From Erythrocercus mccallii (Eukaryota; Chordata; Aves; Passeriformes; Dicruridae): DNA of 64,000 nucleotides. The DNA is taken from NCBI GenBank assembly GCA_013397435.1, contig VZRG01000160.1, forward strand, positions 1 to 64,000. The letters are read 5' to 3'. Position numbers and translations under genes: made by a program. Positions 24,702 to 34,300 of the stretch are shown here, piece after piece. Each line of letters starts with the position of its first letter. The first letter of the stretch is position 1. The notes under the pieces are model-generated. The model did no database searches, had not been told where the DNA came from, and was given only the letters and a program-made list of their open reading frames with translations.

Positions 24702-25283
24702 TGTCATTGTTTAAGCCCAGCTAGGAACTAAGCACCCATAGACACTCACTCACCCTTATCCCACACTCCTACCACAGTGGAATGGGGAGGAGAATCAAAG
24801 GTAAAACTTCCAGGTTGAAAAAAGAACAGTTTAATAATTGAAACTAAGTAAAATATAATAATAATATAAAAATGACAACAGCAGCAACAACAACGATAAT
24901 AATAAAAAACCCAAGGAGAAACAGTGATGCACTATACAACGGCTCACCATCTGCTGTCTGATGCCAGACCCCTGTCCCTGAAACCGAATCAGCCCCTCTT
25001 CCAGATAATTCCCCTGGCTTATAAAGTGAGCATGCTGTTCTATGTTGTGGAATACCTCTTTGGTAAGCTCAGCTCACCTGTCCAAGCTGTGCTCTCTTCC
25101 AGGTTTTTTGTGTTCCTCCTCACTGTCTGAGCATGAGGCACAAAAACGTCCTTGAATTAGGATAGACACTTCTTAGGAATAAACAAAACATCAGTGTGTT
25201 ATTAACATTATTCTCATAATGAATCCAAAAGAAAGCACTGTATCAGAAACAGAAAATAAATTATCTTAGGCAAAGCCAGAACA
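24702..25283 (-). mobile_element. Solo ERV LTR (ERVL-like), minus strand, with 5-bp TSD
   Basis: A 582-bp LTR bounded by TGTCATTG and CCAGAACA (TG...CA). It is flanked by the perfect 5-bp direct repeat CAATG (24697-24701 and 25284-25288), the target-site duplication length usual for ERVL-class elements. On the minus strand it has a TATA-like box (plus cttataaag, about 25020) and an ATTAAA poly(A) signal in attattaaactgttc (complement of about 24829-24843). The R/U5 area contains an (AAT/AAC)n tract at about 24855-24910. No internal proviral sequence adjoins, so it is a solo LTR left by recombination. Its U3 resembles the plus-strand LTR piece at 9990-10355 and the LTR at 60573. Confidence 0.92.
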
Positions 25284-25288
25284 CAATG
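25284..25288. repeat. Right target-site duplication CAATG
   Basis: Partner of 24697-24701, immediately outside the CA terminus of the LTR. Confidence 0.85.
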
Positions 25289-26554
25289 CAAGTAAATACT
25301 CTAAAATTTTTAAGAATTAGAAGGAAGTTTATTCAATCCATTGGAGATTTACAGATTCTGTAATTTAAACTTTTGAGAAGCACTAAAATAACTGGCATTT
25401 CTTCGTGGTCCTGTAGGATCTGCTTCTCTGAGCAGTTTGACTCTGATACCCACTGCAAGCAGCAATAAGTAGCTTATGGTCCTCCAGTTACTGCTCCATT
25501 TCTTCTTTGATATTTGAAAAGCTACATCCTTTCTTTGCTGTTCACCATAAAGGTGTGGAAGAGGAGGAGGTGACCAGCAGGATTATGGGGGCCCAGAAAC
25601 ACAATCCTGTGGGAAGGGAGTCCCATGAAGGAGACTGTCAGAACAGGGAAGGAATCTCAACATGAGAGCCAGAGAGCATCAAGCAAATTTTGGAGATGTC
25701 CTCTTTTACACAAAAAAATTGAAGCTGAGGGGAAAGAGTCATTCTAGTCGATTTACAATAGAAGAATAATATTTTTTAAAAATTATTTTTATGACTGTTT
25801 TGGAAGGGAATGTGGATAGAATCATCATTATCATGCCTTCAAAAATGCAACTGGATTTAGCATATGTGACAGGTAATCTGAAAGGTGCAGAACTCAACAT
25901 CCAGCATAAACAGAACAGACGACTGTCCATACAAGCATCTTAAAGTCACCCCAGGACATACTGTTTTTCTTGGGTTAGGATTTATAACTGCACCCATATA
26001 CATAAAAACCATGTAACCCTTTTTAGAAAAAATTACATTAAAAGACTTCAGTGAAAAACAGCATAGATACTTAGAAATAGCAGAATAGAAAGAAAATAAA
26101 TTATTAGTTTAGGGTCCTTGCAAATTTTGAACTTTCCTGGCATGCAAATTTCTACATTTTTCTTTCCAAGAGCAAGAAAATACATATTTCATCAAAATGG
26201 CCTTAACATTGACCTGTGCATTGTGGCTTTTATGTATTATTTGTATTATATCGATTTAGAGTAGAATTCATCTCCACTACATTTAGTCATTTAAAGCTAA
26301 GGGTTTCATCTAAGCTATTTGTCCAGGTTCCCCTTATAGTAAATGGAGAAAGATAAGTTCCTCCAAATGGCAATTCATCCCATTTTAAGATAGGTGTCTG
26401 AGATAGACTGGATGAATTGCTCTCTACTGCAGCCTCCCTCCATTGCTGTAGAGGAGTGCAAGTGACTAGCTTAGACTAAGCACTCAACGCTCAGATGGCT
26501 AAAAATTAGGCAAAATCAATCCCTCCCACACATCTTCTTTTAAGGGATGCATTT
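25289..26554. other. Unique non-coding DNA
   Basis: No gene or known repeat recognised between two solo LTRs. A purine-rich stretch lies around 25555-25680. Confidence 0.5.
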
Positions 26555-26560
26555 AACTAA
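26555..26560. repeat. Left target-site duplication AACTAA
   Basis: Matches 27233-27238 exactly and borders the LTR terminus TG. Confidence 0.9.
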
Positions 26561-27232
26561 TGACAGAGGCTCCCGTTCCCAGGGTACCTCCTAATTGAGG
26601 TTTTTACCTCAGAGTCCAGTACCAGCGTTGAAATTAGAGAGTGGAGCTTGCAGCTTTTGGTCTTGGAAGATGTTTTATTGCTCTTATCTCATCGTGGTGC
26701 ACCAGGTTTAGCTTGCCTCAAGGCAGAGCTGACAAAGCCCCCAGACAGAGATAACAAGGCTCTTTTAAAGGTTTCTACACCAATTAACTTGTACAACATA
26801 CTATGTTTATGTTTCTATACCAATAATCACTACTTATTCTAAACACGTAACTTCTACCCAAATTTCATCCTACCAATCTATCTATGCCACATCCACAGCA
26901 GAAAATGGAGAAGAAGAAGAAGAAGAAGAAGAAGAAGAAGAAGAAGAAGAAGAAGAAGAAGAAGAAGAAGAAGAACGTGGGTCACCGCCCAGAATCCTCC
27001 ATCTTGCCTTCATCTATCCCTATTCTAAAAAACCCTAAACTACAAGTTTTCACTCTGTGCTAAATTATACTACTATTTACTCTAGATGTTTGATGTTCTC
27101 ACTTCTCTTGTTATTCTGGGAAGCCTTTCCCATGGACTAAGGTCAAAGGCAGTGCTCTCCTGGAGCCCCAACCAGGGTCCCTGCCCCCCCAGGGCAGCAC
27201 GAAGGATTTTCCCTGTGTCCCAGACTCCAACA
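26561..27232 (-). mobile_element. Solo ERV LTR (class II/ERVK-like), minus strand, 6-bp TSD
   Basis: A 672-bp LTR starting TGACAGAGG and ending ACTCCAACA. It is flanked by the perfect 6-bp repeat AACTAA at 26555-26560 and 27233-27238; six bases is typical of class II (alpha/beta-like) retroviruses. Minus-strand signals are a TATA-like box (plus tcttttaaag, about 26761-26770) and a poly(A) signal AATAAA (complement of 26674-26679) about 90 bases downstream, which fixes the orientation. The U3 contains landmarks known from passerine LTRs (cagaatcctccatcttgcct and ggcagtgctctcctgg on the plus strand). A long GAA tract lies inside U3. No internal region is attached. Confidence 0.93.
26910..26975. 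repeat. Uninterrupted (GAA)22 microsatellite inside an LTR
   Basis: Twenty-two perfect GAA units (66 bp) sit between aaaatg-ga and cgtgggtcacc. It is a homopurine tract on the plus strand, able in principle to form triplex (H-DNA) structures. Its location in the LTR U3 suggests expansion from a short purine run in the LTR. Confidence 0.97.
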
Positions 27233-27238
27233 AACTAA
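27233..27238. repeat. Right target-site duplication AACTAA
   Basis: Matches 26555-26560 exactly and borders the LTR terminus CA. Confidence 0.9.
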
Positions 27239-28129
27239 GAAATATCTCATAGTCAATTTGCTATGTGTTATTTTGTTACAATCTGATAACTGATATTTCT
27301 TTGGAATCATATACCTTAACGAGCAACCATAATATCAAATAATAGTAAAATTACATATGACTAAGTGGTTGACCAGTACCTGACATTCATGTGTACATAA
27401 ACTATTCTCACATTCTCTTTCAAAGAAGGGCATTCATTTAGACTTCTGGTAGAAAACAAAGTTAGGGGTTTTTTTTGAAGCACTAGTTATAATTTCATTT
27501 TGAAATATTACAGAGCTGCAAGAACTAAGTACTCTTGAAAAATCAGGCTGATAATATTATTTTAGGGTATTTAAGTAGGGGAGGAGTTGCAGTGTATTTT
27601 TTCTGTTTCATAGGAATTGTATGTTCAGATTTTATTACGTATGAGATGTGTAGTACCCACAGCTATTAATTTCTTTGAGTGTCTGGGTTTGGAAATGATG
27701 TAATACATATCAACACTATTGTCTCTTAGCAACCTCAATTAATGGTTGAAACAAAGGAGGGTTTGCAAGCTTTGACTTTTTCTCATGTGTTCAAAAAATC
27801 TTGTTTGTGTGTGAACACATTAGTGAACGAATGCATTACTAACGGTTTTTAAAATGGGGGAGACAGGCCAGCAGCTTCATAAATTATGAGAACAAGTGTT
27901 GCAGGGCAAGCAAGAATGGCCCTTGTAGAGCCCTGCCTCTTTCCCTGTGCACCTGACAAGATATGCACATCCCCTAGGTGGCTGAGTTAGCCATGCATGC
28001 CTGCACATCACAGCATGCTCTCCTTCCAAATGCTGGTAGGAAGGGCTAAAAGTCACAGCAAATTAAGTGTCACACCTGGCAGCAGTGTAGGCAGCAACTT
28101 GCTACCAGACCTCTTATTTCTTTCCTGTC
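27239..28129. other. Unique non-coding DNA
   Basis: No gene recognised. It ends where CR1 homology begins (about 28130-28150). Confidence 0.5.
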
Positions 28130-28149
28130 AACAAATTGCCCTCTGACCT

Positions 28150-28587
28150 GGAAGGATATGTCTGGATGGCTACAAGCTCTTCAGAAGAGATAAGAAAGGG
28201 AGAAGAGGTGAAAGAGTGACTCTTTATGTTAGAGAGGCTTTTGATGCCATGGTTATTGAAACTAATGATGATGAAGTTGAATGCCTATGGGTAAGAATTA
28301 AGGGAAAGGCCAACAAGTCTGACATCCTACTGGGAGTCTGTTATCTTCCATCCAACCAGGAAGAAGAGGTGGACAACTTATTCTACAAGCAGCTGGAGAA
28401 CGTTTCAGGATCACCAGCCCTTGTTCTTGTAGGTGACTTCAACCCACCAGACATCTGCTGGGAACTCAATACAGCAGGAAAGAGGCAGTCCAGGAAGTTC
28501 TTAGAGTGTGTGGAGGACAGCTTTTTGTCTCAGCTGATGAGTGACCCCATGGGGAAGGACTATGTGAGACCTGTTGTTTACAAATAG
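28150..28587 (+). pseudogene. CR1 ORF2 endonuclease domain, first segment
   Basis: An open frame from about 28150 to a TAG at 28585-28587, in the middle of the AP-endonuclease domain that nicks the target DNA. Visible landmarks are DGYKLFRRDKKGRRG, then LYVREAF, then GVCYLPSNQEEEVDNLFY, and VGDFNPPDICW. The GDFN motif carries metal-binding residues of APE-type nucleases. The start is truncated, missing the N-terminal catalytic residues. The frame ends just after the SDPMG region. The family sequence continues in another frame at 28574, so a frameshift lies at about 28555-28580. Confidence 0.9.
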
Positions 28588-28873
28588 AGATGGGCTAGAG
28601 GGAGATGTGGTGGTTGGAGGCCACTTGGGGCACAGTGATAGTGAAATTATAGAATTTTGGATATTTGGTGAAATCAGGAGGAACATCAATAAGACTTTTA
28701 CAATGGATTTCCAGAGGGCAGACTTTAGCCTACTTAGGACACTTATTCAGAGAGTTCCTTGGGACACAGCCCTTATAAACAAAGGAATCCAGGAAAAGTG
28801 GGTGTGCTTCAAAACAGAGATCTTGAGGGTACAAGAACAGACTGTCCCTGTTTGCCAAAAGATGAGTCAATGA
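28574..28873 (+). pseudogene. CR1 ORF2 endonuclease domain, C-terminal segment
   Basis: This continues the endonuclease after a frameshift. It reads MFTNRDGLEGDVVVGG and then LGHSDSEIIEF. In CR1 relatives this site normally reads SDHE, and the histidine is catalytic; here it is serine (SDSE), which should abolish nuclease activity. The segment ends at a stop at 28873. The downstream linker is interrupted before the reverse transcriptase. Confidence 0.85.
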
Positions 28874-29036
28874 GGCAAATGTCCAACCTGGATGGGCAAC
28901 AAGGTTTTGAAGGAACTTAATAATAAAAAGAAATATCAGTCTTTGGAAGGAGGGTCAGGTTTCTCAGGAAGTATTTAAGGGAGTTGCTAGGGTATATAGG
29001 AAAAAAATTGAGGCCAAAAATCAGTGCAAACTTCAT

Positions 29037-29230
29037 TTGGAAAGTTTTGTAAAGGGTAACAAAAAATTCTTTTACAAATATATTAATGGTAAAAGGAAGA
29101 ACAACCTTTGTTCTCTATTGGATGCGGGAGAGAATTTAGTAACTGCAGATGAGGAGAAGGCAGAGGTGATTAACGCCTTCTTTGCCTCAGTCTTTAGTCC
29201 TGACAGCTTGTCCTCAGGACATCTGTCCTC
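29037..29230 (+). pseudogene. CR1 ORF2 linker between endonuclease and RT
   Basis: The frame reads GNKKFFYKYINGKRK, then AGENLVTADEEKAEVINAFF and ASVFSP. This is the typical CR1 stretch between the endonuclease and the reverse transcriptase. Homology leaves this frame near 29210-29230 and resumes in the RT frame, so another frameshift separates them. Confidence 0.85.
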
Positions 29231-30081
29231 CTGGGTTGGTAGATGGTGTCAGAGAGAAGAATGGTCCCCCTGTCACCCAGGAGGAGGCAGTCAGAGAACT
29301 GTTGAGCCACTTGGATGTTCATAAATCTATGGGCCAAGATGGGATCCATCCCGGAGTAATGGGGGAGCTGGCAGATGAACTTGTGGAGTTGCTCTCCATC
29401 ATTTACCAACAGCCCTGGCTCACTGGTGAGGTTCCAGATGACTGGAAGCTGGCCAATGTGACACCCATCCACAAAAAGGGTGGGAAGGAGGATCCTGATA
29501 ATTATAGGCCAATTAGCCTGATCTCAGTACCTGGTAAGGTTATGGAGCAATTTATATTGCATATCTTCATGCAGCACTTACAGGATGGCCAGGGTATCAG
29601 ACCCAGCCAGCACGGGTTTAGGAGGGGTAGGTCATGTTCGACCAACTTGGTCTCCCTTTATGACCAGGTGACCCGCCTGGTGGATGCAGAGAAGGCTGTG
29701 AATGTTGTCTATTTGGACTTCAGCAAGGCCTTTGACACTGTCTCCCACAGCATATTCCTGGAAAAGCTGGCAGCCCACGGCTTGGACAGGAGCACTCTGT
29801 GCTGGGTTAGGAACTGGCTGGAGGGCCAAGCGCAGAGAGAGGTGGTGAATGGTGCTGCATCCAGCTGGCAGCCTGTCACCAGTGGTGTCCCTCAGGGGTC
29901 TGTGCTGGAGCCAGTTCTGTTCAATATTTTTATTGATGACATGGATGAGGGTATTAAGTCTTTCATTAGTAAATTGCAGACAACACTAAGCTGGGAGAGT
30001 GTGTCGATCTGTTGGAAGGTAGGAGGGTTCTGCAGAGAGACTTGGAACGTTTGGATGGATGCGTGGAATCCAAGAAGATGA
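29182..30081 (+). pseudogene. CR1 reverse transcriptase, inactivated
   Basis: A 299-codon open frame, the longest in the window. The relevant part starts near REKNGPPVTQEEAV. Ordered RT landmarks follow: HKSMGQDGIHPGVM, then GEVPDDWKLANVTPIHKKG, NYRPISLISVPGKVMEQ, QHGFRRGRSCSTNL, motif A VVYLDFSKAFDTVSH with its catalytic aspartate, and SGVPQGSVLEPVLFNIFIDD. Just after this the frame slips by a base deletion at about 29970-29980. The FADD catalytic motif is therefore not encoded, and in the underlying DNA the second GAT/GAC codon pair reads gacaac. The protein then runs into unrelated frame and a TGA at 30079-30081. CR1 polymerase copies its RNA at the nicked target; this copy cannot. Confidence 0.93.
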
Positions 30082-30135
30082 TGTCCAAGTGCCAAGTCCT
30101 GCATTTTGGCCACAGTAACCTCCTGCAATGTTATA

Positions 30136-30141
30136 GACTGG
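30136..30141. repeat. Left target-site duplication GACTGG
   Basis: CR1-derived hexamer duplicated by the LTR insertion; its partner is at 30606-30611. Confidence 0.93.
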
Positions 30142-30605
30142 TGTAGCGTTTCCCCCCCCCCCAGGCCTCTGTGCTCCGGGGGGTGCTACAGGACCAGCGG
30201 CAATGCACGGGGTGCGACACAGCCCCCTTTACCAGCTCTGCAGATCCCAGTTATCGATTGCATCGGAGCAGGGACAGATGGAAACAGCAGTCCGGGCCTT
30301 GGGGGGTGAACAGAGCTGGTTTATTCACCACATGATGGAAGGCCAAGGCAATTTTCTCCACGTGGGAGAGGGCTTTTATGCACACAGAAAGCGGAAGGCG
30401 TTGGGGTTTAGGGTGACTACCCAATGATGACAAAGCATGGGAGGGGATTAGGGGAAGGTACGTGGGGATAGGCTAATGAATAGGGTAAGGGAAAGATTGC
30501 AACACCTGGGTCAAACCAAAAACTGGGGGGAAGACGGGGGTATGCTGAGTTAAGCCATAACATGAAAATATGGATATGGAATGACCTAAAAGGCACACTG
30601 CAACA
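30142..30605 (-). mobile_element. Solo ERV LTR inserted antisense in CR1, 6-bp TSD
   Basis: A 464-bp LTR with termini TGTAGCG and TGCAACA. It is flanked by perfect 6-bp repeats GACTGG (30136-30141 and 30606-30611); the CR1 sequence is continuous when the LTR and one repeat are removed. On the minus strand a TATA box (ATAAAA in gtgcataaaagccctctccc, plus about 30367-30384) and a poly(A) signal AATAAA (complement of 30320-30325) are spaced about 50 bases apart. The 6-bp duplication points to a class II retrovirus. There is a C12 run just inside the plus-strand start. No viral coding region remains. Confidence 0.95.
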
Positions 30606-30611
30606 GACTGG
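30606..30611. repeat. Right target-site duplication GACTGG
   Basis: Partner of 30136-30141; CR1 homology resumes directly after it (ggacagtgtggctggacag). Confidence 0.93.
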
Positions 30612-31318
30612 GGACAGTGTGGCTGGACAGTGCCCAGGCAGAAAAGGACCTGGGGGTACTGGTGACAGCAGCTGAACATGAGCCAGCAGTATGCTCTGGT
30701 GGCCAAGAAGGCCAATGGCATCCTGGCCTGGATCAGGAACAGTGTGGCCAGCAGGAGCAGGGAAGTCATTCTTCCCCTGTACTGGGCACTGGTGAGGCCA
30801 CACCTTGAAAGCTGTGTCCAGTTCTGGGCTCCTCAGTTTAGGAAGGATGTTGAGATGCTTGAGCACATCCAGAGGAGGCAACAAGGCTGGTGAGGGGCTT
30901 GGAACACAAACCCTGAGAGGAACGACTGAGAGAGCTGGGGTTGTTTAGCCTGGAGAAAAGAAGACTTAGAGGTGACCTTATCACCCTCTACAACCTCCCC
31001 AAAGGTGGATGTAATCAGGTGGGGGTTGGTCTCTTTCTCCAAGCAGCAACTGACAGAATGAGAGGACAGAGTCTCAAGCTGTGCCAAGGGAAATACAGGT
31101 TAGATATTGGGAAAAAGTTTTTTACAGAAAGGGTGATAAAGTACTGAAATGGTCTGCCCAGGGAGGTGGTGGAGTCACCACCCCTGGATGTGTTTAAAAA
31201 AAGACTGAATGTGGCACTCGGTGCCATGGTTTAGTTGAAGTGTTGGGGCATATGTTGGACTTGACGATCTTGGAGGTCTCTTCCAGCCTAGTGATTCTGT
31301 GTGTGACTCTGTGTGTCT

Positions 31319-34300
31319 AGAGTGAGAAATTATTTGCCCTAGATCCAAACTGGTTCTATGTCCAGTTCAATTAAAACCAGGCTTAAAAGAATTTAAGTGC
31401 CTTTAGCTTAGTGTATACACCAGTTTCATTAGCCAACTGCTCCAGAAATAGCAATATTTTCAAGGCCTAGTCCTATGGATATATCTTACAGAAGCACAAG
31501 GTTCCTACTGATAGATAGGAAGATTTCACCAATAAAAAATTTATTTTGGTTTCTTATTTTCTCTCACTAACTATAGCTATATCCTCTGACCATATTTTGT
31601 GAAATATCTCTTCCATCTCTAAAGTTTGGCACTTGCATATTCAAAAATAAAACACATTCTTGCTTCACAAGAGCTCAGTATGAATAAATTTGCATTCAGA
31701 ATAAGTTGGTGGGGACAGAAGAGTGAGTCTGGCATTGTAATGACAGAGCTGTATTACTTATATTCATTTTGTGACACTTCATGTTGCTAGAATCACATCA
31801 AGCCCTGATACCACTCACATTGCAGCAAGCATGGATGACTATGTAGACTCCCCCTAATGCCTTGCTATGCCTTGCCATTTCTTGGCTTGCTCTTTCTTTC
31901 CCATTTCTTCTGCTGTACTAACAATTTTAAAGAAAAGTGTAGAGGAAACCTGTGTTCATCTCACTGTGGCAGATTTTGGACATTTGGCACCTTTTACATA
32001 CCTTATATCTCTGCTGCAACATCCCTGGCAGAGCAAACAAGCAGAAGCTGCATCCAAGGTGCATATCCAGAAAACTCATTGCTTCATTTTGTTGTTGCCT
32101 GTTGCCATTTACATCTTTTAATTCAAAAGGCAGAAGCACTTTTTATCCAATAACAACATACTGACTTGTTTTTTTTTCTAGAAGCACAAGAGAAAACTCC
32201 TTCAAGAGTCAAAATTTAAAGCTGACCATTACTTGATCTGAAAACACAGTAAAGTCTGGTGTTCTAATAAATGAGGATCCACAAATCCTTGGATTGATTG
32301 CATATTAAAATTTTGATACTCACAGTTTGATTTCTTCCGGGAACTTTTGGGAAATAACTTTTAAAAATCCCTAAAGGTAAATTACTTAGTCCTCAAACAG
32401 CCTATATTTATCATTAATGTATTGAGAAGCACAAAGTAATGATAAATTAACAGAGGAATATGTTTCTGTTATTTTTTATACTTTTTATCTTTGAAGAGAA
32501 TACAGCAAATATACAGCTATAACATTCTAGCAGAAATACATGATGGCATACATATAGACAGAGAGGTAGATGGTCACAAACTGATTGTCAGAAAGACCAA
32601 GCACAGGAGTAAGAAGAATTTCCATTGAGAAGAACGGAAAGATTTGCCAAGAGCGCTACAGCCATGACAACAGGAAACTTTTAAGATCCAGCTCTGTTAT
32701 AAATGTCATAGAAATACAGCTTTCTTTAGTGTGACCCACTTGTGTGTGTATCTGGTGTGCTGCAAATGCTTCTCCATGTTTTGTCTTCTCAAGGCATGAC
32801 TTTTGTCCCTGGGTTGGTTACAGGCGTCCACAGGGACTGATTTGCTGCTGGTGGGAATGCAAGGCTGGGCATGACATTGGCAACCCCAGTTACATATAAC
32901 AGTGGAATTCCCTCAAGCTGTGCAGACCCCAGCTGTGCTGAGGCTAAGGGCTGTCGAAGCCCAGCATACTGAAGGAGACCACTGGGCAGACCCACGTGGT
33001 TCTCACCCACAGGTTCAGTCCCTACACATCAGCAGGAAACAGAGGGCCTCAGCCACCCGCCCTGTGAGGGAGAAGGAGGTGAGAAGCCACAAGCCTCGTG
33101 TGAGCCCAGCTGCCATTTGTACACTGGCTGCTGTGACAGAGGACTGGGAACAGGGCAGCATTAGCCAGTGCTGGCTCTGCCCACTCCAAAGCCCCTGTCT
33201 GACCTGCGTGTCCAGTCTGTGTCTCGAACACTGTGGCTGTTTGCCAGCGCTTCCAGGAGCTTTGTGTCTGGAAATCTGGGATGGTACCACCCAAAGCAAG
33301 AAGAACGGTAACCCGAAGAAGAAGAAGAACCCAAAGAAGACGGTAGAGCTTGCAGTTCTCATAATGAACAAAAACACTGGAAAGGTACGAGAGGACAGAT
33401 CCAGAACCTTATGACAGGGCACGCTGCTTTACATGTGGTCATCGACCTGGAAACCTCTGCATATGGAATAAGATCTCCAGTCCTCCGGGTTGATAACAAG
33501 CAGGGAGAAGAAGGACAAGGGGGCATTAAAGGGAAGGAATTTTAACCAGTAGGCTGATAAACAATATGCATAGGCCTTTTAAGACCCTGTAACTCTCCAA
33601 AATCAGCAGAAGCTGGGTAAGAACTTTCCCATTGGAGTCCAAAGATTTAAGTGCTGTGAAATTTTAAGTAGTCTATAGTTACTTTGGTGGTTTCCTTTAT
33701 TGTTTCTTTCCTTTGGTAAATATGAATAACTTTTTAAAAAGCTGAAGAAAATAATTCAGCATTTGAAGGCAGATGCCTATGATGACCTAACAGACTTTTT
33801 TTCCTTTTTGTTTTCATCACTAAATACTTCTGTGGTTCTGTCAATGTTTCAAATAAGATTTCCAAGTACCAGTGAAATAGTTTCATGTTAGGGGGTTATT
33901 TTTATAATTCAGTGCATCCAAACTTCATGAAAAATATGCAAATCACCTTCATTATAACCATATCTTGTAGCAACATGCAGCATACGTAGTGCCAAAAATG
34001 AATGCATTCATGGCATCTTTTGGGTCCTAAGATCCAATTATGTCTTTTGTTGTTCCTTTTTGGCTTTCTGTGTCAGCTGCATGCTCTGTAAAGTTACTGA
34101 TTACTGACCTGTTGGCAACTTTACAAATCAGCTTTGAAATGCAAGCTGTCAGTAGCTCTTGAGTACCCCAGTCCCAGGTTACCAAGGCCATGAAATGCTG
34201 CATTGAATTTTTAATCAGTGTTCCCTCTGCTTCTGCTTAGCTTTTTCCAGGTTAAGGTCAATTTTGAAACCAGCTGAATTCTTTAATAATCACTGTCTTT

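Larger units (their letters stand above)
28130..31318 (+). mobile_element. Long CR1 LINE with endonuclease and RT, interrupted by an LTR
   Basis: The longest transposon here is a 5'-truncated CR1, about 2.7 kb of CR1 sequence after removing the inserted LTR (30142-30605 plus one target-site copy). In order it holds the AP-endonuclease part (28150-28873), a linker region (29037-29230), the reverse transcriptase (29182-30081) and the 3' region. The 3' region has gcatcctggcctggatcagg, then cctggagaaaagaagactta and gatattgggaaaaagttttt. It ends with gattctgtgtgtgactctgt, the degenerate CR1 octamer tail. Several frameshifts and catalytic-site changes show it is dead. CR1 elements copy RNA directly at a nicked target site, which explains the truncated 5' end. 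Confidence 0.95.

Noticed and set aside
26561..30605. A provirus between the LTRs at 26561-27232 and 30142-30605
   Set aside because: The LTRs differ in sequence and length, each has its own target-site duplication, and the DNA between them is unique sequence plus CR1.
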